A DNA stretch of 64,000 bases, taken from the NCBI GenBank assembly GCA_963698645.1, contig CAVORP010000001.1:186001-250000 (forward strand), read 5' to 3'. Of this stretch, positions 19,243-27,775 are shown piece by piece. Made by a program: the position numbers and the translations under genes. Each line of letters begins with the position of its first letter. The first letter of the stretch is position 1. The notes under the pieces were generated by a model. The model was not told the origin of the DNA and ran no database searches. It saw nothing but the letters and a program-made list of their open reading frames with translations. The DNA comes from Ovoidimarina sp963698645. GTDB lineage: Bacteria; Pseudomonadota; Alphaproteobacteria; Rhodobacterales; Rhodobacteraceae.

Positions 19243-19548
19243 TCAGCCTTTCATCACGTTGATGTCTTCGACATCGATCGTGCCGCGGTTGCGGAAGAAA
19301 CAGACGAGGATGGCAAGGCCGATCGCGGCCTCGGCGGCGGCGACGGTCAGGACGAACAGCGTGAACACCTGCCCCACCAGATCGTTCAGGAAGGACGAGA
19401 AGGCGACGAAGTTGATGTTCACCGACAGAAGGATCAGTTCGATGGACATCAGGAGGATGATCACGTTCTTGCGGTTCAGGAACAGCCCGAAGATCCCGAT
19501 GACGAACAGAACGGCCGCAACCGTCAGGTAGTGTTCAAGTCCGATCAT
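19243..19548 (-). CDS. nuoK: NADH-quinone oxidoreductase subunit K
   Basis: 101 aa with three helices, intact. MIGLEHYLTVAAVLFVIGIF, NVIILLMSIELILLSVNINF (with the conserved membrane Glu) and the third helix ending IGLAILVCFFRNRGT. Homologue of ND4L. Its ATG overlaps the stop of a 35-codon ORF (ATGA), discussed separately. Confidence 0.97.
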   Translation of the reverse strand: MIGLEHYLTVAAVLFVIGIFGLFLNRKNVIILLMSIELILLSVNINFVAFSSFLNDLVGQVFTLFVLTVAAAEAAIGLAILVCFFRNRGTIDVEDINVMKG

Positions 19549-19652
19549 TTCCGTCCCTCGAATCTCTTCTTCTTGTCCCGCCGCCGCTGCACCGACACGA
19601 TCACCAGTGCCACGATGCCAAGAAGCGGCAGGAAGGGGGCGAACTGGGTCAA
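19545..19652 (-). CDS. 35-aa single-helix membrane peptide between nuoJ and nuoK
   Basis: TTG start at 19650-19652 overlaps the nuoJ stop (TTGA) and the TGA at 19545-19547 overlaps the nuoK ATG (ATGA), so the ORF fills the 100-base gap exactly and is coupled on both sides. The product begins MTQFAPFLPLLGIVALVIVS, one hydrophobic helix, followed by a very basic tail (QRRRDKKKRFEGRK), giving N-out/C-in topology. I do not recognise it. Unidentified reading frames are reported in nuo operons of related bacteria. A role as a small complex I-associated peptide is inference. Confidence 0.6.
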   Translation of the reverse strand: MTQFAPFLPLLGIVALVIVSVQRRRDKKKRFEGRK

Positions 19653-20257
19653 AGCCCCTGCCCCGGTTTGACGTCCTTCAATTCCATCGCCGTCGCCGGA
19701 TCGCGGTACATCTGCGCCAGCACGTCCTGCCGCTTGATATCCACCCGGTGCCGCAGGGTCAGCACGATCGCGCCCACCATCGCCACCAGCAGGATCAGGC
19801 CCGCAAGCTGGAACAGCAGGATGTACTTGTCATAAAGCAGCATCCCCAGCGCCTGCGTGTTGTGCATGTCGTCGGGCGTCACCGCCGCACGCATCCGCTC
19901 GGCATCCTCGGCGAACTGCCAGACGCCGAATGCGATCCCCAACTGCATGATAAGAACCACCCCGATCAACAACGCAAGCGGCACGTATTTCGCCATCTCC
20001 GCCTTCAGCTCGGCGAAATCCACGTCGAGCATCATGACGACGAACAGGAACAAGACCGCAACCGCGCCCACATAGACGATGATCAGAAGCATCGCCACGA
20101 ACTCCGCCCCAAGGAGGACGAACAGGCCCGCCGAGGACAGGAAGGCAAGGATCAGCCACAGGACCGAATGCACAGGATTGCGGCTGATCACGGTGAACAG
20201 CCCGCCCGCAATGGTCGAGAACGCGAAGAGGTAGAATGCAAATGCCGCCGCCGTCAT
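19649..20257 (-). CDS. nuoJ: NADH-quinone oxidoreductase subunit J
   Basis: 202 aa, five predicted helices, homologue of ND6. Conserved stretch NPVHSVLWLILAFLSSAGLF (residues about 27-46) and EFVAMLLIIVYVGAVAVLFL with the helix-3 pi-bulge region linked to quinone-coupled gating. Frame intact. Its ATG overlaps the stop of the upstream carboxymuconolactone decarboxylase-like gene by ATGA. Confidence 0.96.
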   Translation of the reverse strand: MTAAAFAFYLFAFSTIAGGLFTVISRNPVHSVLWLILAFLSSAGLFVLLGAEFVAMLLIIVYVGAVAVLFLFVVMMLDVDFAELKAEMAKYVPLALLIGVVLIMQLGIAFGVWQFAEDAERMRAAVTPDDMHNTQALGMLLYDKYILLFQLAGLILLVAMVGAIVLTLRHRVDIKRQDVLAQMYRDPATAMELKDVKPGQGL

Positions 20258-20667
20258 GTGTCTGTCTCCTCACCGCCCGCGCCCATCACGTCCTGGGCAA
20301 GCTCCATGGCCTTCGACATGGCCGGAACGCCGCCGAACATGCCGGCGATACCGATGGTTTCCGCGATTTCCTGCTTCGTTGCCCCGGCCTCCACCGCATG
20401 GCGCACCGTGATCCGGATCTGCGCCTCGGCCTGCGCCCCCATGATGGTCAGGGCCGACAGGGTCAGAAGCAGCTTGGTCTTGGCGTCAAGCCCCTCGGGA
20501 TTGAAGGTCTTGCCCATGAAGGTCTCCATCATGTCCTTCGACATGGTGGGGAACATCGCTTCGAACCCCTTTGGCGTGAAATGCTCCAGCGCCGGGTTGA
20601 TCGCACGCGCCCATTCCTGGCCCATGGCCATCATCTCGGCAAAGGGGTTGCGGGGAGTATCGGTCAT
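20254..20667 (-). CDS. Carboxymuconolactone decarboxylase-like/AhpD-fold protein within nuo
   Basis: 137 aa, helical. The core LDAKTKLLLTLSALTIMGAQ (residues about 60-79) and IRITVRHAVEAGATKQEIAE (about 83-102) resembles the CMD domain found in AhpD and carboxymuconolactone decarboxylases. There is no cysteine anywhere in the sequence, so the AhpD-type CxxC redox chemistry is excluded. It overlaps nuoI and nuoJ by ATGA on each side, so it is an integral member of the operon. Function unknown; perhaps an assembly or structural factor. Confidence 0.8.
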   Translation of the reverse strand: MTDTPRNPFAEMMAMGQEWARAINPALEHFTPKGFEAMFPTMSKDMMETFMGKTFNPEGLDAKTKLLLTLSALTIMGAQAEAQIRITVRHAVEAGATKQEIAETIGIAGMFGGVPAMSKAMELAQDVMGAGGEETDT

Positions 20668-21158
20668 CGGTACGGCGCATCCAGTTCAAGGTTCCGCGCG
20701 ATCTCGGCTTCCCACCGGTCGCCATTCGCCAGAAGCTTGGCCTTGTCATAGAAAAGCTCTTCGCGCGTCTCGGTGGCGAACTCGAAATTCGGCCCCTCGA
20801 CGATCGCATCCACCGGACAGGCCTCCTGACAGAAACCGCAATAGATGCACTTCGTCATATCGATGTCATAGCGCGTGGTGCGGCGGCTGCCATCCTCGCG
20901 GGGTTCCGCATCGATGGTGATCGCCTGCGCCGGACAGATCGCCTCGCAGAGCTTGCAGGCGATACAGCGCTCTTCGCCGCTCGGATAGCGGCGCAGGGCA
21001 TGCTCGCCCCGGAACCGCGGCGAAAGCGGCCCCTTTTCATGGGGATAGTTGATCGTGGCCTTGGGCGCGAAGAAATACTTCATGCCAAGCCCGAACCCCT
21101 TGATGAAATCCTGAAGCAGGAAGTACTTGGTCGCCCGGTTCCAGTCCATCTGGGTCAT
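20664..21158 (-). CDS. nuoI: NADH-quinone oxidoreductase subunit I
   Basis: 164 aa peripheral-arm ferredoxin subunit with two [4Fe-4S] clusters N6a and N6b: motifs CIACKLCEAICP and CIYCGFCQEACP. N-terminal amphipathic helix YFLLQDFIKGFGLGMKYFFA docks on the membrane arm. The start at 21158 is preferred over an upstream ATG because that extension overlaps nuoH. The nuoH stop lies two bases upstream. Confidence 0.97.
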   Translation of the reverse strand: MTQMDWNRATKYFLLQDFIKGFGLGMKYFFAPKATINYPHEKGPLSPRFRGEHALRRYPSGEERCIACKLCEAICPAQAITIDAEPREDGSRRTTRYDIDMTKCIYCGFCQEACPVDAIVEGPNFEFATETREELFYDKAKLLANGDRWEAEIARNLELDAPYR

Positions 21159-21159
21159 C

Positions 21160-22197
21160 TCAGCCTCCGATCGCATAGCGCGCATAAAGCCCGCCGAAGA
21201 GTTCGAATTTCGCCATGAAGGCCACGAACACGACCCAGCCCAGTGAAAACGGCAGGAACACCTTCCAGCCGATCCGCATCAACTGGTCATAGCGGTAGCG
21301 CGGCGTGATCGCCTTCACCATGGCGAAGAGGAAGAAGAAGAACGCCATCTTCGCCACCATCCACAACGGGCTATCAGGAATGAACGGGATGGGCGACAGC
21401 CAACCGCCAAAGAACAGAAGCGTCATCAACGCGCACATCAGGAAGATCGCGATATATTCCCCCGCCATGAACAACAGGAACGGCGTCGACGAGTATTCCA
21501 CCTGATACCCCGCCACCAGTTCCGATTCCGCTTCCGGAAGGTCGAAGGGCGGGCGGTTCGTCTCGGCCAAGGCCGAGATGAAGAACAGGGCCACCATCGG
21601 CAGATGCGGCAGCCAGTACCAGCCGAAGAAGCCCCAGCCGGTATCCTGCGCCGCGACGATCGCGCCGAAATTCAGGCTGCCGGTGGAAATGATCACCCCG
21701 ATGATGATCAGACCGATGGAAACCTCGTAGGAAATCATCTGCGCCGCCGACCGCAGGCTGCCCAGGAACGGGTATTTCGAGTTCGACGCCCAACCGCCCA
21801 TGATCACGCCATAGACCTCGAGCGACGAGATCGCGAAGACATAGAGGATCGCCACGTTGATATCGGCCAGAACCCATGTGTCGTTGAACGGGATCACGGC
21901 CCACGCGATCAGCGCAAGAACGAAGGAGATCATCGGCGCCAGCAGGAACACCGTGCGATCCGCGCCCGCGGGAATCACGATTTCCTTGACCACGTATTTC
22001 AGGGCGTCCGCCACCGTCTGCAACAGGCCGAACATCCCGACGACATTGGGGCCGCGCCGCATCTGGACCGCGGCCCAGATCTTGCGGTCGCCATAGACAA
22101 GGAACAACAGGCTGACCATGACAAAGCCGATCACCAGCAAACACTGGGCGGCGATGGTCAGGGCGATCCCTGCCGGGGTTATCAAGAAATCAGCCAT
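21160..22197 (-). CDS. nuoH: NADH-quinone oxidoreductase subunit H
   Basis: 345 aa, eight-helix ND1 homologue that forms the quinone-binding channel. RRGPNVVGMFGLLQTVADAL (residues about 42-61), the acidic loop TNRPPFDLPEAESELVAGYQ and the C-terminal RYRYDQLMRIGWKVFLPFSL are diagnostic. Frame intact. Six bases downstream of the putative lipoprotein gene. Confidence 0.97.
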   Translation of the reverse strand: MADFLITPAGIALTIAAQCLLVIGFVMVSLLFLVYGDRKIWAAVQMRRGPNVVGMFGLLQTVADALKYVVKEIVIPAGADRTVFLLAPMISFVLALIAWAVIPFNDTWVLADINVAILYVFAISSLEVYGVIMGGWASNSKYPFLGSLRSAAQMISYEVSIGLIIIGVIISTGSLNFGAIVAAQDTGWGFFGWYWLPHLPMVALFFISALAETNRPPFDLPEAESELVAGYQVEYSSTPFLLFMAGEYIAIFLMCALMTLLFFGGWLSPIPFIPDSPLWMVAKMAFFFFLFAMVKAITPRYRYDQLMRIGWKVFLPFSLGWVVFVAFMAKFELFGGLYARYAIGG

Positions 22198-22203
22198 CCG
22201 TGG

Positions 22204-22584
22204 TCACACCCCTGAAAGTCCCTGTTCACGGCAGGCCTCTGCCGTCGTTTGTGCATCTATCGCGAACGCACCCGCCGGCAGGGTCGGCGACACGGTGTAA
22301 ACCGCATCGGCGCGGGAGTTTCCAGCCTCTTCCACCAATGTTGTGCGCACATGTCGCGCGAAAGCGTTGCCGCGCAGCAATATCGCCTCGGCGGCGGCGC
22401 AATCGGTGATCCGGCGCAACGCGCCCTCTTCGACCCCGCCCGAGACCTCCAGTTCTACCTGCAAAAGGTCGTCGGTCAGGAACGACGCCGTGGTCGGGCC
22501 CATGGTTCCCGGTCCAGTGACGCCACCCGGCGCACAGGCGCCGGTCAGGGATGCCGCGACGATGCTCATCAACCGTGTTCCCAT
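22204..22584 (-). CDS. Small putative lipoprotein between nuoG and nuoH
   Basis: 126 aa. N-terminus MGTRLMSIVAASLTGACAPG looks like a short signal peptide with a lipobox-like LTGAC, so the mature protein would be lipidated at Cys17. The rest is soluble: TTASFLTDDLLQVELEVSGG and a C-terminal AIDAQTTAEACREQGL. Not a standard nuo subunit; I do not recognise the family. It starts 6 bases after the nuoG stop and ends 6 bases before nuoH, so it is co-transcribed. The lipobox is weak (Thr at -3). Confidence 0.65.
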   Translation of the reverse strand: MGTRLMSIVAASLTGACAPGGVTGPGTMGPTTASFLTDDLLQVELEVSGGVEEGALRRITDCAAAEAILLRGNAFARHVRTTLVEEAGNSRADAVYTVSPTLPAGAFAIDAQTTAEACREQGLSGV

Positions 22585-22589
22585 TGCCC

Positions 22590-24608
22590 CTATTCTGCTG
22601 CCAGCTTGCCCGAGCGGCGCTCCGCCGCCAGGGCGGCAAGTTCCGCCATGACTTCCGAGGCCCGCTGGATCGGGTTCGTCAGGTAATGCGATGCGACCGC
22701 CGCGCCGAATGCACCCTTGCCCATCGTGCCCATGGGCTCGGGCCGCCAGTCGTTCTCGGGCACGGCGTCGATCTCTGCCAGATGCGGGACCTCTGCCACC
22801 AACGCCCGGCGCAGCTCCGCAAGGCTGTCCCAAGGCTGCGTCGCGCCCAACTCGGCCGACAGCGCCCTGAGGATCGCCCAGTTCTCCTTCGCCTCGCCCG
22901 GCGGGAAACCCGCGCGCAGCGCCAGTTGCGGGCGGCCTTCGGTATTCACGAACAGCCCCTGTTCCTCGGTCCAGGCCGCACCGGGAAGGATGATGTCCGC
23001 CCGGTGCGCACCCCGGTCGCCATGGCTGCCCTGATAGATCACAAAGGTCCCCGGGGCGATATCCATCTCGTCGGCGCCAAGGTTATAGACAACCTCTGCC
23101 CCCGCCATCGCGGCATCGATCCCGCCCTCGGTGGTGCAACCCACATCCATCGCCCCCACGCGTGCCGCAGCCGTGTGCAGGATCAAGAGCTTCGACCGGG
23201 TCTTCTCGGTAAAGGCCATGGCCGCCGCCAGAACCGCTGCGCCATCGGCCTCGCGCAGCGCCGCCTGACCGAGAACGACCACCAACTCGGTCTCGAGGAC
23301 ATAGCCATACTCGCGGTCCAGAAGGGCCTGAAGCGCGGCGCGGTCGTTGCCCACATCCACATGCTCATAGGTCAGGTCCGCCGCCGGCCCCAAAAGGCCC
23401 ACATTCGCACCCCGGCTCCACGCCTTGCGAAGCCGCGCGTTCAGAACCGGCATCTCGGCGCGGGGATTGGTGCCGATCAGCATGATATACTTGGCTGTAT
23501 CGATATCCTCGATCGACGCCGTGCCGACATAACCCGACCGGTTGCCCGCAGGCAGTTTCGCCCCATCGACCCGGCATTCCACCGATCCGCCCTGCCCTTC
23601 GACAAGCTGCTTCAGCGCGAACGCCGCCTCGACCGGGGCCAGATCGCCCACCAGCCCCGCCACCTTCCGGCCCCGGATCGCGTCCGCCGCCGCCGCCAGC
23701 GCCTCGGGCCATGTCGCAGGCTGCAACTTGCCATCGACCCGGATATAGGGCTTGTCCAGCCGCTGCCGCCGCAACCCGTCCCAGACATAGCGCGACCGGT
23801 CCGCGAGCCATTCCTCGTTCACCCCGTCATGGTTGCGCGGCAGGATGCGCATCACTTCGCGCCCCTTGGTATCCACCCGGATATTGCTGCCCAGCGCATC
23901 CATCACGTCGATCGTCTCGGTCTTGGTCAATTCCCAGGGCCGCGCGGTAAAGGCATAGGGTTTGGACGTCAGCGCCCCCACCGGACACAGGTCCACGATA
24001 TTGCCCTGCAATTCACTGTCCAGCGTCTGGCCCAGATAGCTGGTGATCTCGGCATCCTCGCCCCGGCCGGTCTGGCCCAGTTCCGGCATCCCCGCCACTT
24101 CGGTGATGAACCGAACACAGCGCGTGCACGAGATGCACCGCGTCATGGCGGTGCCCACCAAGGGCCCCAGGTCCATGTTGTCCACTGCGCGTTTCGGCTC
24201 GCGAAAGCGCGAGAAATCAACACCATAGGCCATGGCCTGATCCTGAAGATCGCACTCGCCGCCCTGATCGCAGATCGGGCAATCCAGCGGGTGGTTGATG
24301 AGCAGGAACTCCATCACCCCCTCGCGGGCCTTCTTCACCATCGGGCTGTTGGTCTTGATCACCGGCGGTGCGCCTTCGGGGCCGGGGCGCAGATCGCGCA
24401 CCTGCATCGCGCAGGATGCCGCGGGCTTCGGCGGCCCGCCCACGACCTCGACCAGACACATCCGGCAGTTCCCGGCAATCGACAGCCGCTCGTGATAGCA
24501 GAAGCGCGGGATCTCGATCCCCGCCTGTTCGCAGGCCTGGATCAGCGTCAGCGCCGGATCGACCTCGATTTCCTGATCGTCGATGATGATTTTTCTCAGG
24601 TCAGCCAT
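22590..24608 (-). CDS. nuoG: NADH-quinone oxidoreductase subunit G
   Basis: 672 aa, largest hydrophilic subunit. N-terminal [2Fe-2S] ferredoxin domain (CEQAGIEIPRFCYHE ... GNCRMCLVEVVGG), the His-ligated cluster motif HPLDCPICDQGGECDLQDQ, the N4 motif CISCTRCVRFITE, then a molybdopterin-oxidoreductase-like domain (RVDTKGREVMRILPRNHDGV). Length and motif order match alphaproteobacterial/mitochondrial 75-kDa subunits, which lack the extra cluster N7. Frame intact. Confidence 0.97.
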   Translation of the reverse strand: MADLRKIIIDDQEIEVDPALTLIQACEQAGIEIPRFCYHERLSIAGNCRMCLVEVVGGPPKPAASCAMQVRDLRPGPEGAPPVIKTNSPMVKKAREGVMEFLLINHPLDCPICDQGGECDLQDQAMAYGVDFSRFREPKRAVDNMDLGPLVGTAMTRCISCTRCVRFITEVAGMPELGQTGRGEDAEITSYLGQTLDSELQGNIVDLCPVGALTSKPYAFTARPWELTKTETIDVMDALGSNIRVDTKGREVMRILPRNHDGVNEEWLADRSRYVWDGLRRQRLDKPYIRVDGKLQPATWPEALAAAADAIRGRKVAGLVGDLAPVEAAFALKQLVEGQGGSVECRVDGAKLPAGNRSGYVGTASIEDIDTAKYIMLIGTNPRAEMPVLNARLRKAWSRGANVGLLGPAADLTYEHVDVGNDRAALQALLDREYGYVLETELVVVLGQAALREADGAAVLAAAMAFTEKTRSKLLILHTAAARVGAMDVGCTTEGGIDAAMAGAEVVYNLGADEMDIAPGTFVIYQGSHGDRGAHRADIILPGAAWTEEQGLFVNTEGRPQLALRAGFPPGEAKENWAILRALSAELGATQPWDSLAELRRALVAEVPHLAEIDAVPENDWRPEPMGTMGKGAFGAAVASHYLTNPIQRASEVMAELAALAAERRSGKLAAE

Positions 24609-24753
24609 TTTGTACTGTCTTCTTCTCTGTCAGCGCTGAAATCCACCCTGCGAGGCGGGCAAGAAGGCCCGGCGTCCCGGCGGATGGATCGGGTTCGTTC
24701 GTTGCGGCGGGGGCGATAAGCGGCTCGGGCCTGTGTTCCAGGGGTGCGGTCAT
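24601..24753 (-). CDS. 50-aa hypothetical ORF coupled to nuoG
   Basis: ATG at 24751-24753 overlaps the stop of the DUF5333 gene (ATGA), and the TGA at 24601-24603 overlaps the first codons of nuoG by 8 bases, so it fills the gap exactly. The product has a Pro/Ala-rich, disordered first half (EPLIAPAATNEPDPSAG) and an amphipathic second half (TPGLLARLAGWISALTEKK). I do not recognise it. The double overlap and codon use argue it is translated. Confidence 0.55.
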   Translation of the reverse strand: MTAPLEHRPEPLIAPAATNEPDPSAGTPGLLARLAGWISALTEKKTVQNG

Positions 24754-25153
24754 CCGGGCATCTCCACCAGATATCCGCCGATCACGCTGCCTTCGGCGAT
24801 CTCGGCCCGACCGGCGGCACAGACCATCGCCTCGGTGATCTCGCCCGTCAGCCCGTGCTTGTCCATGAAGGCCTCCTGCTGCTCCCGAAACGCCTCCGCC
24901 GACGGCTCCATGCCGCCATCTGGCCGGGCCGTGTCGAACCCGTCTTCCTCAAGCCGCACCATCACGGCGGTGGTGGCTTCGTGAACGGTCTGGCCCTCAA
25001 GGCTCAGGGCCGCGCAGGACCGCGCCAGTTGTTCGGCGGTGGTCACCGCCACCACGGCCTCGACGAACCAGTCGGGCGCGGGCCGCAATTCTCCGCGTCC
25101 TGCGCGAAAACCGGCGCCGCCGCCAGAATGCCGATGACCGCGAACCGCATCAT
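24750..25153 (-). CDS. DUF5333-like periplasmic protein (one apparent frameshift)
   Basis: About 134 aa. A signal peptide MMRFAVIGILAAAPVFAQDA is followed, after a shift near 25090, by PDWFVEAVVAVTTAEQLARS (mature start) and a C-terminus AEIAEGSVIGGYLVEMPG. I recognise the layout as DUF5333, a family found in nuo operons of Rhodobacteraceae; the assignment is from memory. One or two Cys (ARSCAAL, AMVCAAG) could form a disulfide. ATGA overlap with the upstream DUF3291 gene and with the 50-aa ORF downstream. Confidence 0.7.
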
Positions 25154-25644
25154 GCCGCATCCCCGCAGGCGCGCGTCCGGTACAGCGTCGCGTCCTTCAC
25201 ATGGGCCCAGTCGAACGCATGATCGCTGGCCCCGTGGGATTTCAGATGCTCCAGCCGCTCCAGCGCCTCGTCCAGCGTCGGCCTGTGCCCCACGGGCACC
25301 CACCACATGACGAAATGCATCTCTCCCAGCACCTCGAACCACTCGGCCTTCCGCTCATAGAACTGCCGATGAATGGTGTTCCAGACGAAATGCTCAAGGC
25401 TTGCCACGTCTTCCCAGACCGTCAGGTTCGCCACGTAACGCGGGTCGCCATCGATCTTGGCCTCGGTATTGCCCGTCCCCGGCTCGCCCGACCCTTCCAT
25501 CATCCAGACGAAACCGGGGCTGCGCTTGCCCAGCCCGTTCACCCGGTCGAGATTGGCCATGAAATCGGCAACCCGCGCATCATCCGTATCGGCGACAAGC
25601 CGGCCGACATTCAGTTGCGCAAGGTGATATCCCTCCCGCCGCAT
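25150..25644 (-). CDS. DUF3291 domain protein (antibiotic monooxygenase-like fold)
   Basis: 164 aa, intact. N-terminus MRREGYHLAQLNVGRLVADT, central PGFVWMMEGSG and YVANLTVWEDVASLEHFVWN, and the FEVLGEMHFVMWWVPVGHRP block are the DUF3291 signature, related to the dimeric alpha-beta barrel (ABM) fold. No catalytic role is known. Start at 25644 overlaps the stop of the MAPEG gene (TGATG). Embedded in the nuo operon between nuoF and nuoG. Confidence 0.82.
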   Translation of the reverse strand: MRREGYHLAQLNVGRLVADTDDARVADFMANLDRVNGLGKRSPGFVWMMEGSGEPGTGNTEAKIDGDPRYVANLTVWEDVASLEHFVWNTIHRQFYERKAEWFEVLGEMHFVMWWVPVGHRPTLDEALERLEHLKSHGASDHAFDWAHVKDATLYRTRACGDAA

Positions 25645-26049
25645 CAGAACACCGCCAGAAGGGCCGGACAACCAGCCCCAGAATGCAGAACAGCCCCACC
25701 GACCAGATCGCAGAGCGCATCGGCTGATTGGTCGTGCCGATATGAACATAGGCCACCACGATCCGCGCCACGACAAAGACCGAGGCGAACAGGTTCACCC
25801 AGAACGGCGCGGCGCCAGAAAGGATCGCGGCCAGCACCGCCGCGATGAACGGCCCCGAGGCTTCGATCGCGTTCAGAAAGCACGATGACTGCGATAGCCC
25901 CGGTCATCATAATTGCGCAAAGGCTTGCCACAACCGCAGCGGTTCTCGGGCGTCAGCCAGCGGGTCGAAAGCGCGGCCAGAACCGATATGATCACCGCCC
26001 AAAGGGCAAGTGACGCGATGGCGTGACCGTATGGTGCAAAAATCTCCAC
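25644..26049 (-). CDS. MAPEG family membrane protein (two apparent frameshifts)
   Basis: About 134 aa with four helices. GTG start at 26049, four bases after the nuoF stop region, reads APYGHAIASLALWAVIISVL; after a one-base loss near 25888 (TTCTGAAC for expected TTCCTGAAC) it continues LNAIEASGPFIAAVLAAILS, the MAPEG Asn/Glu signature, then VVARIVVAYVHIGTTNQPMR. A second base loss near 25668 restores the ending PALLAVF and a stop that overlaps the next ATG. MAPEG proteins bind glutathione or lipids; here the function is unknown. Confidence 0.75.
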
Positions 26050-26052
26050 CGT

Positions 26053-27349
26053 CTACTCCGCCGCCACGGCTGTGACTTTGCCCGTCCGCTTCGCCTTGAT
26101 CCGGTCCTCGATCTCGTCGCGGAAATTCCGGATCAGACCCTGAATCGGCCAGGCCGCCGCATCGCCCAGCGCACAGATCGTGTGCCCCTCGACCTGCTTG
26201 GTGACGTCCAGCAGCATGTCGATCTCCTCGACCTCGGCCTCGCCGCGCACCAGCCGGTCCATGACCCGCATCATCCAGCCCGGTGCCTTCGCGGCAGGGC
26301 GTGCACTGGCCACAGCTTTCATGCTTGTAGAACTTCGACAGCCGCCAGATCGCCTTGATGATGTCGGTGTCCTTGTCCATCACGATCACCGCCGCCGTGC
26401 CCAGACCCGACCGCTGCTCGCGCAGATAGTCGAAATCCATGATCGCCTCTTTCATGTGCTCGCCCCGGATGCACGGCACCGACGACCCGCCGGGGATCAC
26501 CGCCTTGAGGTTGTCCCAGCCGCCGCGAATGCCGCCGCAATGGGTCTCGATCAGCTCCTCGAACGTGATCGACATCGCTTCTTCCACCACGCAGGGGTTG
26601 TTCACATGGCCCGAGATCGCGAACAGCTTGGTGCCCGCGTTGTTGGGACGCCCGAAGGACGAAAACCACTCCGGCCCGCGCCGCAGGATCGTCGGCACCA
26701 CGGCGATGGATTCGACGTTGTTCACCGTGGTGGGACAGCCGTAAAGCCCCGCACCCGCCGGGAAAGGCGGCTTCATCCGCGGCATCCCCTTCTTGCCCTC
26801 AAGGCTTTCAAGAAGCGCGGTTTCCTCGCCACAGATATAGGCGCCCGCGCCGTGATGCAGGTAGATATCGAAATCCCAGCCCGACTTGCAGGCATTCCGC
26901 CCCACAAGCCCCGCCTCGTAAGCCTCGTCGATCGCGGCCTGAAGCGCCTCGCGCTCGCGGATATATTCGCCGCGGATATAGATGTAACAGGCATGGGCCT
27001 GCATCGCGAAAGACGCGATCAGACAGCCCTCGATCAGCGTATGGGGATCATGCCGCATGATCTCGCGGTCCTTGCAGGTGCCCGGCTCGCTCTCGTCGGC
27101 GTTGACCACAAGATAGCTGGGTCGCCCGTCGCTTTCCTTCGGCATGAACGACCATTTCAACCCGGTGGGAAAGCCCGCGCCGCCGCGCCCGCGCAGGCCC
27201 GATTGCTTCATCTGGTCGATGATCCAGTCCGCGCCCTTCTCAAGTATCCCGGCCGTGCCATCCCAATGGCCGCGCGCGCGCGCACCCGCCAGCGACCGGT
27301 CATGCATGCCATAGATATTCGTAAAGATGCGATCTTCGTCTTTCAGCAT
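26053..27349 (-). CDS. nuoF: NADH-quinone oxidoreductase subunit F (one apparent frameshift)
   Basis: About 431 aa, the NADH- and FMN-binding subunit. RGRGGAGFPTGLKWSFMPK (FMN/NADH loop), GAGAYICGEETALLESLEG and cluster N3 motif SCGQCTPCREGT are present. A shift near 26305, directly after the N3 motif, separates the C-terminal helical domain (DRLVRGEAEVEEIDMLLDVT, then GHTICALGDAAAWPIQGLIR, which carries the fourth N3 cysteine) ending KRTGKVTAVAAE. Confidence 0.94.
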
Positions 27350-27367
27350 TCCGCTATCCCTAAAAAC

Positions 27368-27592
27368 TCAGTCGTTACGGCGCTTGCGCCAGATCTGCCA
27401 TGTGACCATCAGTCCCCAGAGGAACCCGGCCAGCGCCAGCATGTCGAACAAGAAGACATAGCGCGGCGCCCAGTTCAGGTGCCCGCCCAGCCATTGCGCC
27501 ACCATCCAAAGGATCATCGTCGCCGCAAAGACAAGGGCAACCAGCCGGGCCTGTCGGGCCAGCTGGCGCTCCTGATCTGGTTCCATCGACAT
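27368..27592 (-). CDS. DUF5337-like two-helix membrane protein
   Basis: 74 aa. A polar start (MSMEPDQERQLARQ) is followed by two hydrophobic helices (LVALVFAATMILWMVAQWLG and YVFLFDMLALAGFLWGLMVT) and a basic tail WQIWRKRRND. I recognise it as DUF5337, a small family of Rhodobacteraceae nuo operons (from memory). The start at 27592 (or the ATG two codons later) was preferred over an upstream one because it places the helices as in the family. It lies 18 bases upstream of nuoF. Confidence 0.75.
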   Translation of the reverse strand: MSMEPDQERQLARQARLVALVFAATMILWMVAQWLGGHLNWAPRYVFLFDMLALAGFLWGLMVTWQIWRKRRND

Positions 27593-27775
27593 CGCGATAC
27601 CCGTCTTCCTGCACACCGTATCCGATGCACTTCCTTCGGCTGACGGCCCCGGGGCCGTTCCCACACGTCTTTCCGCCATCCCGTTTCCCGGTCAGGCGGC
27701 AGTCTTCTGACGGTTCCCTTCCGTCGTCTCAGTCACACCCGCGCTCTGGCAATCGCGCCGGGCTATTCGGTGCAG

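Noticed and set aside
17475..19262. 595-codon open frame on the plus strand opposite nuoL
   Set aside because: GC-rich antisense shadow: Arg/His/Gln-rich composition, no family resemblance, and nuoL on the other strand is unmistakable.
22551..24719. 722-codon open frame on the plus strand opposite nuoG
   Set aside because: Antisense shadow of nuoG, with skewed composition and no SD.
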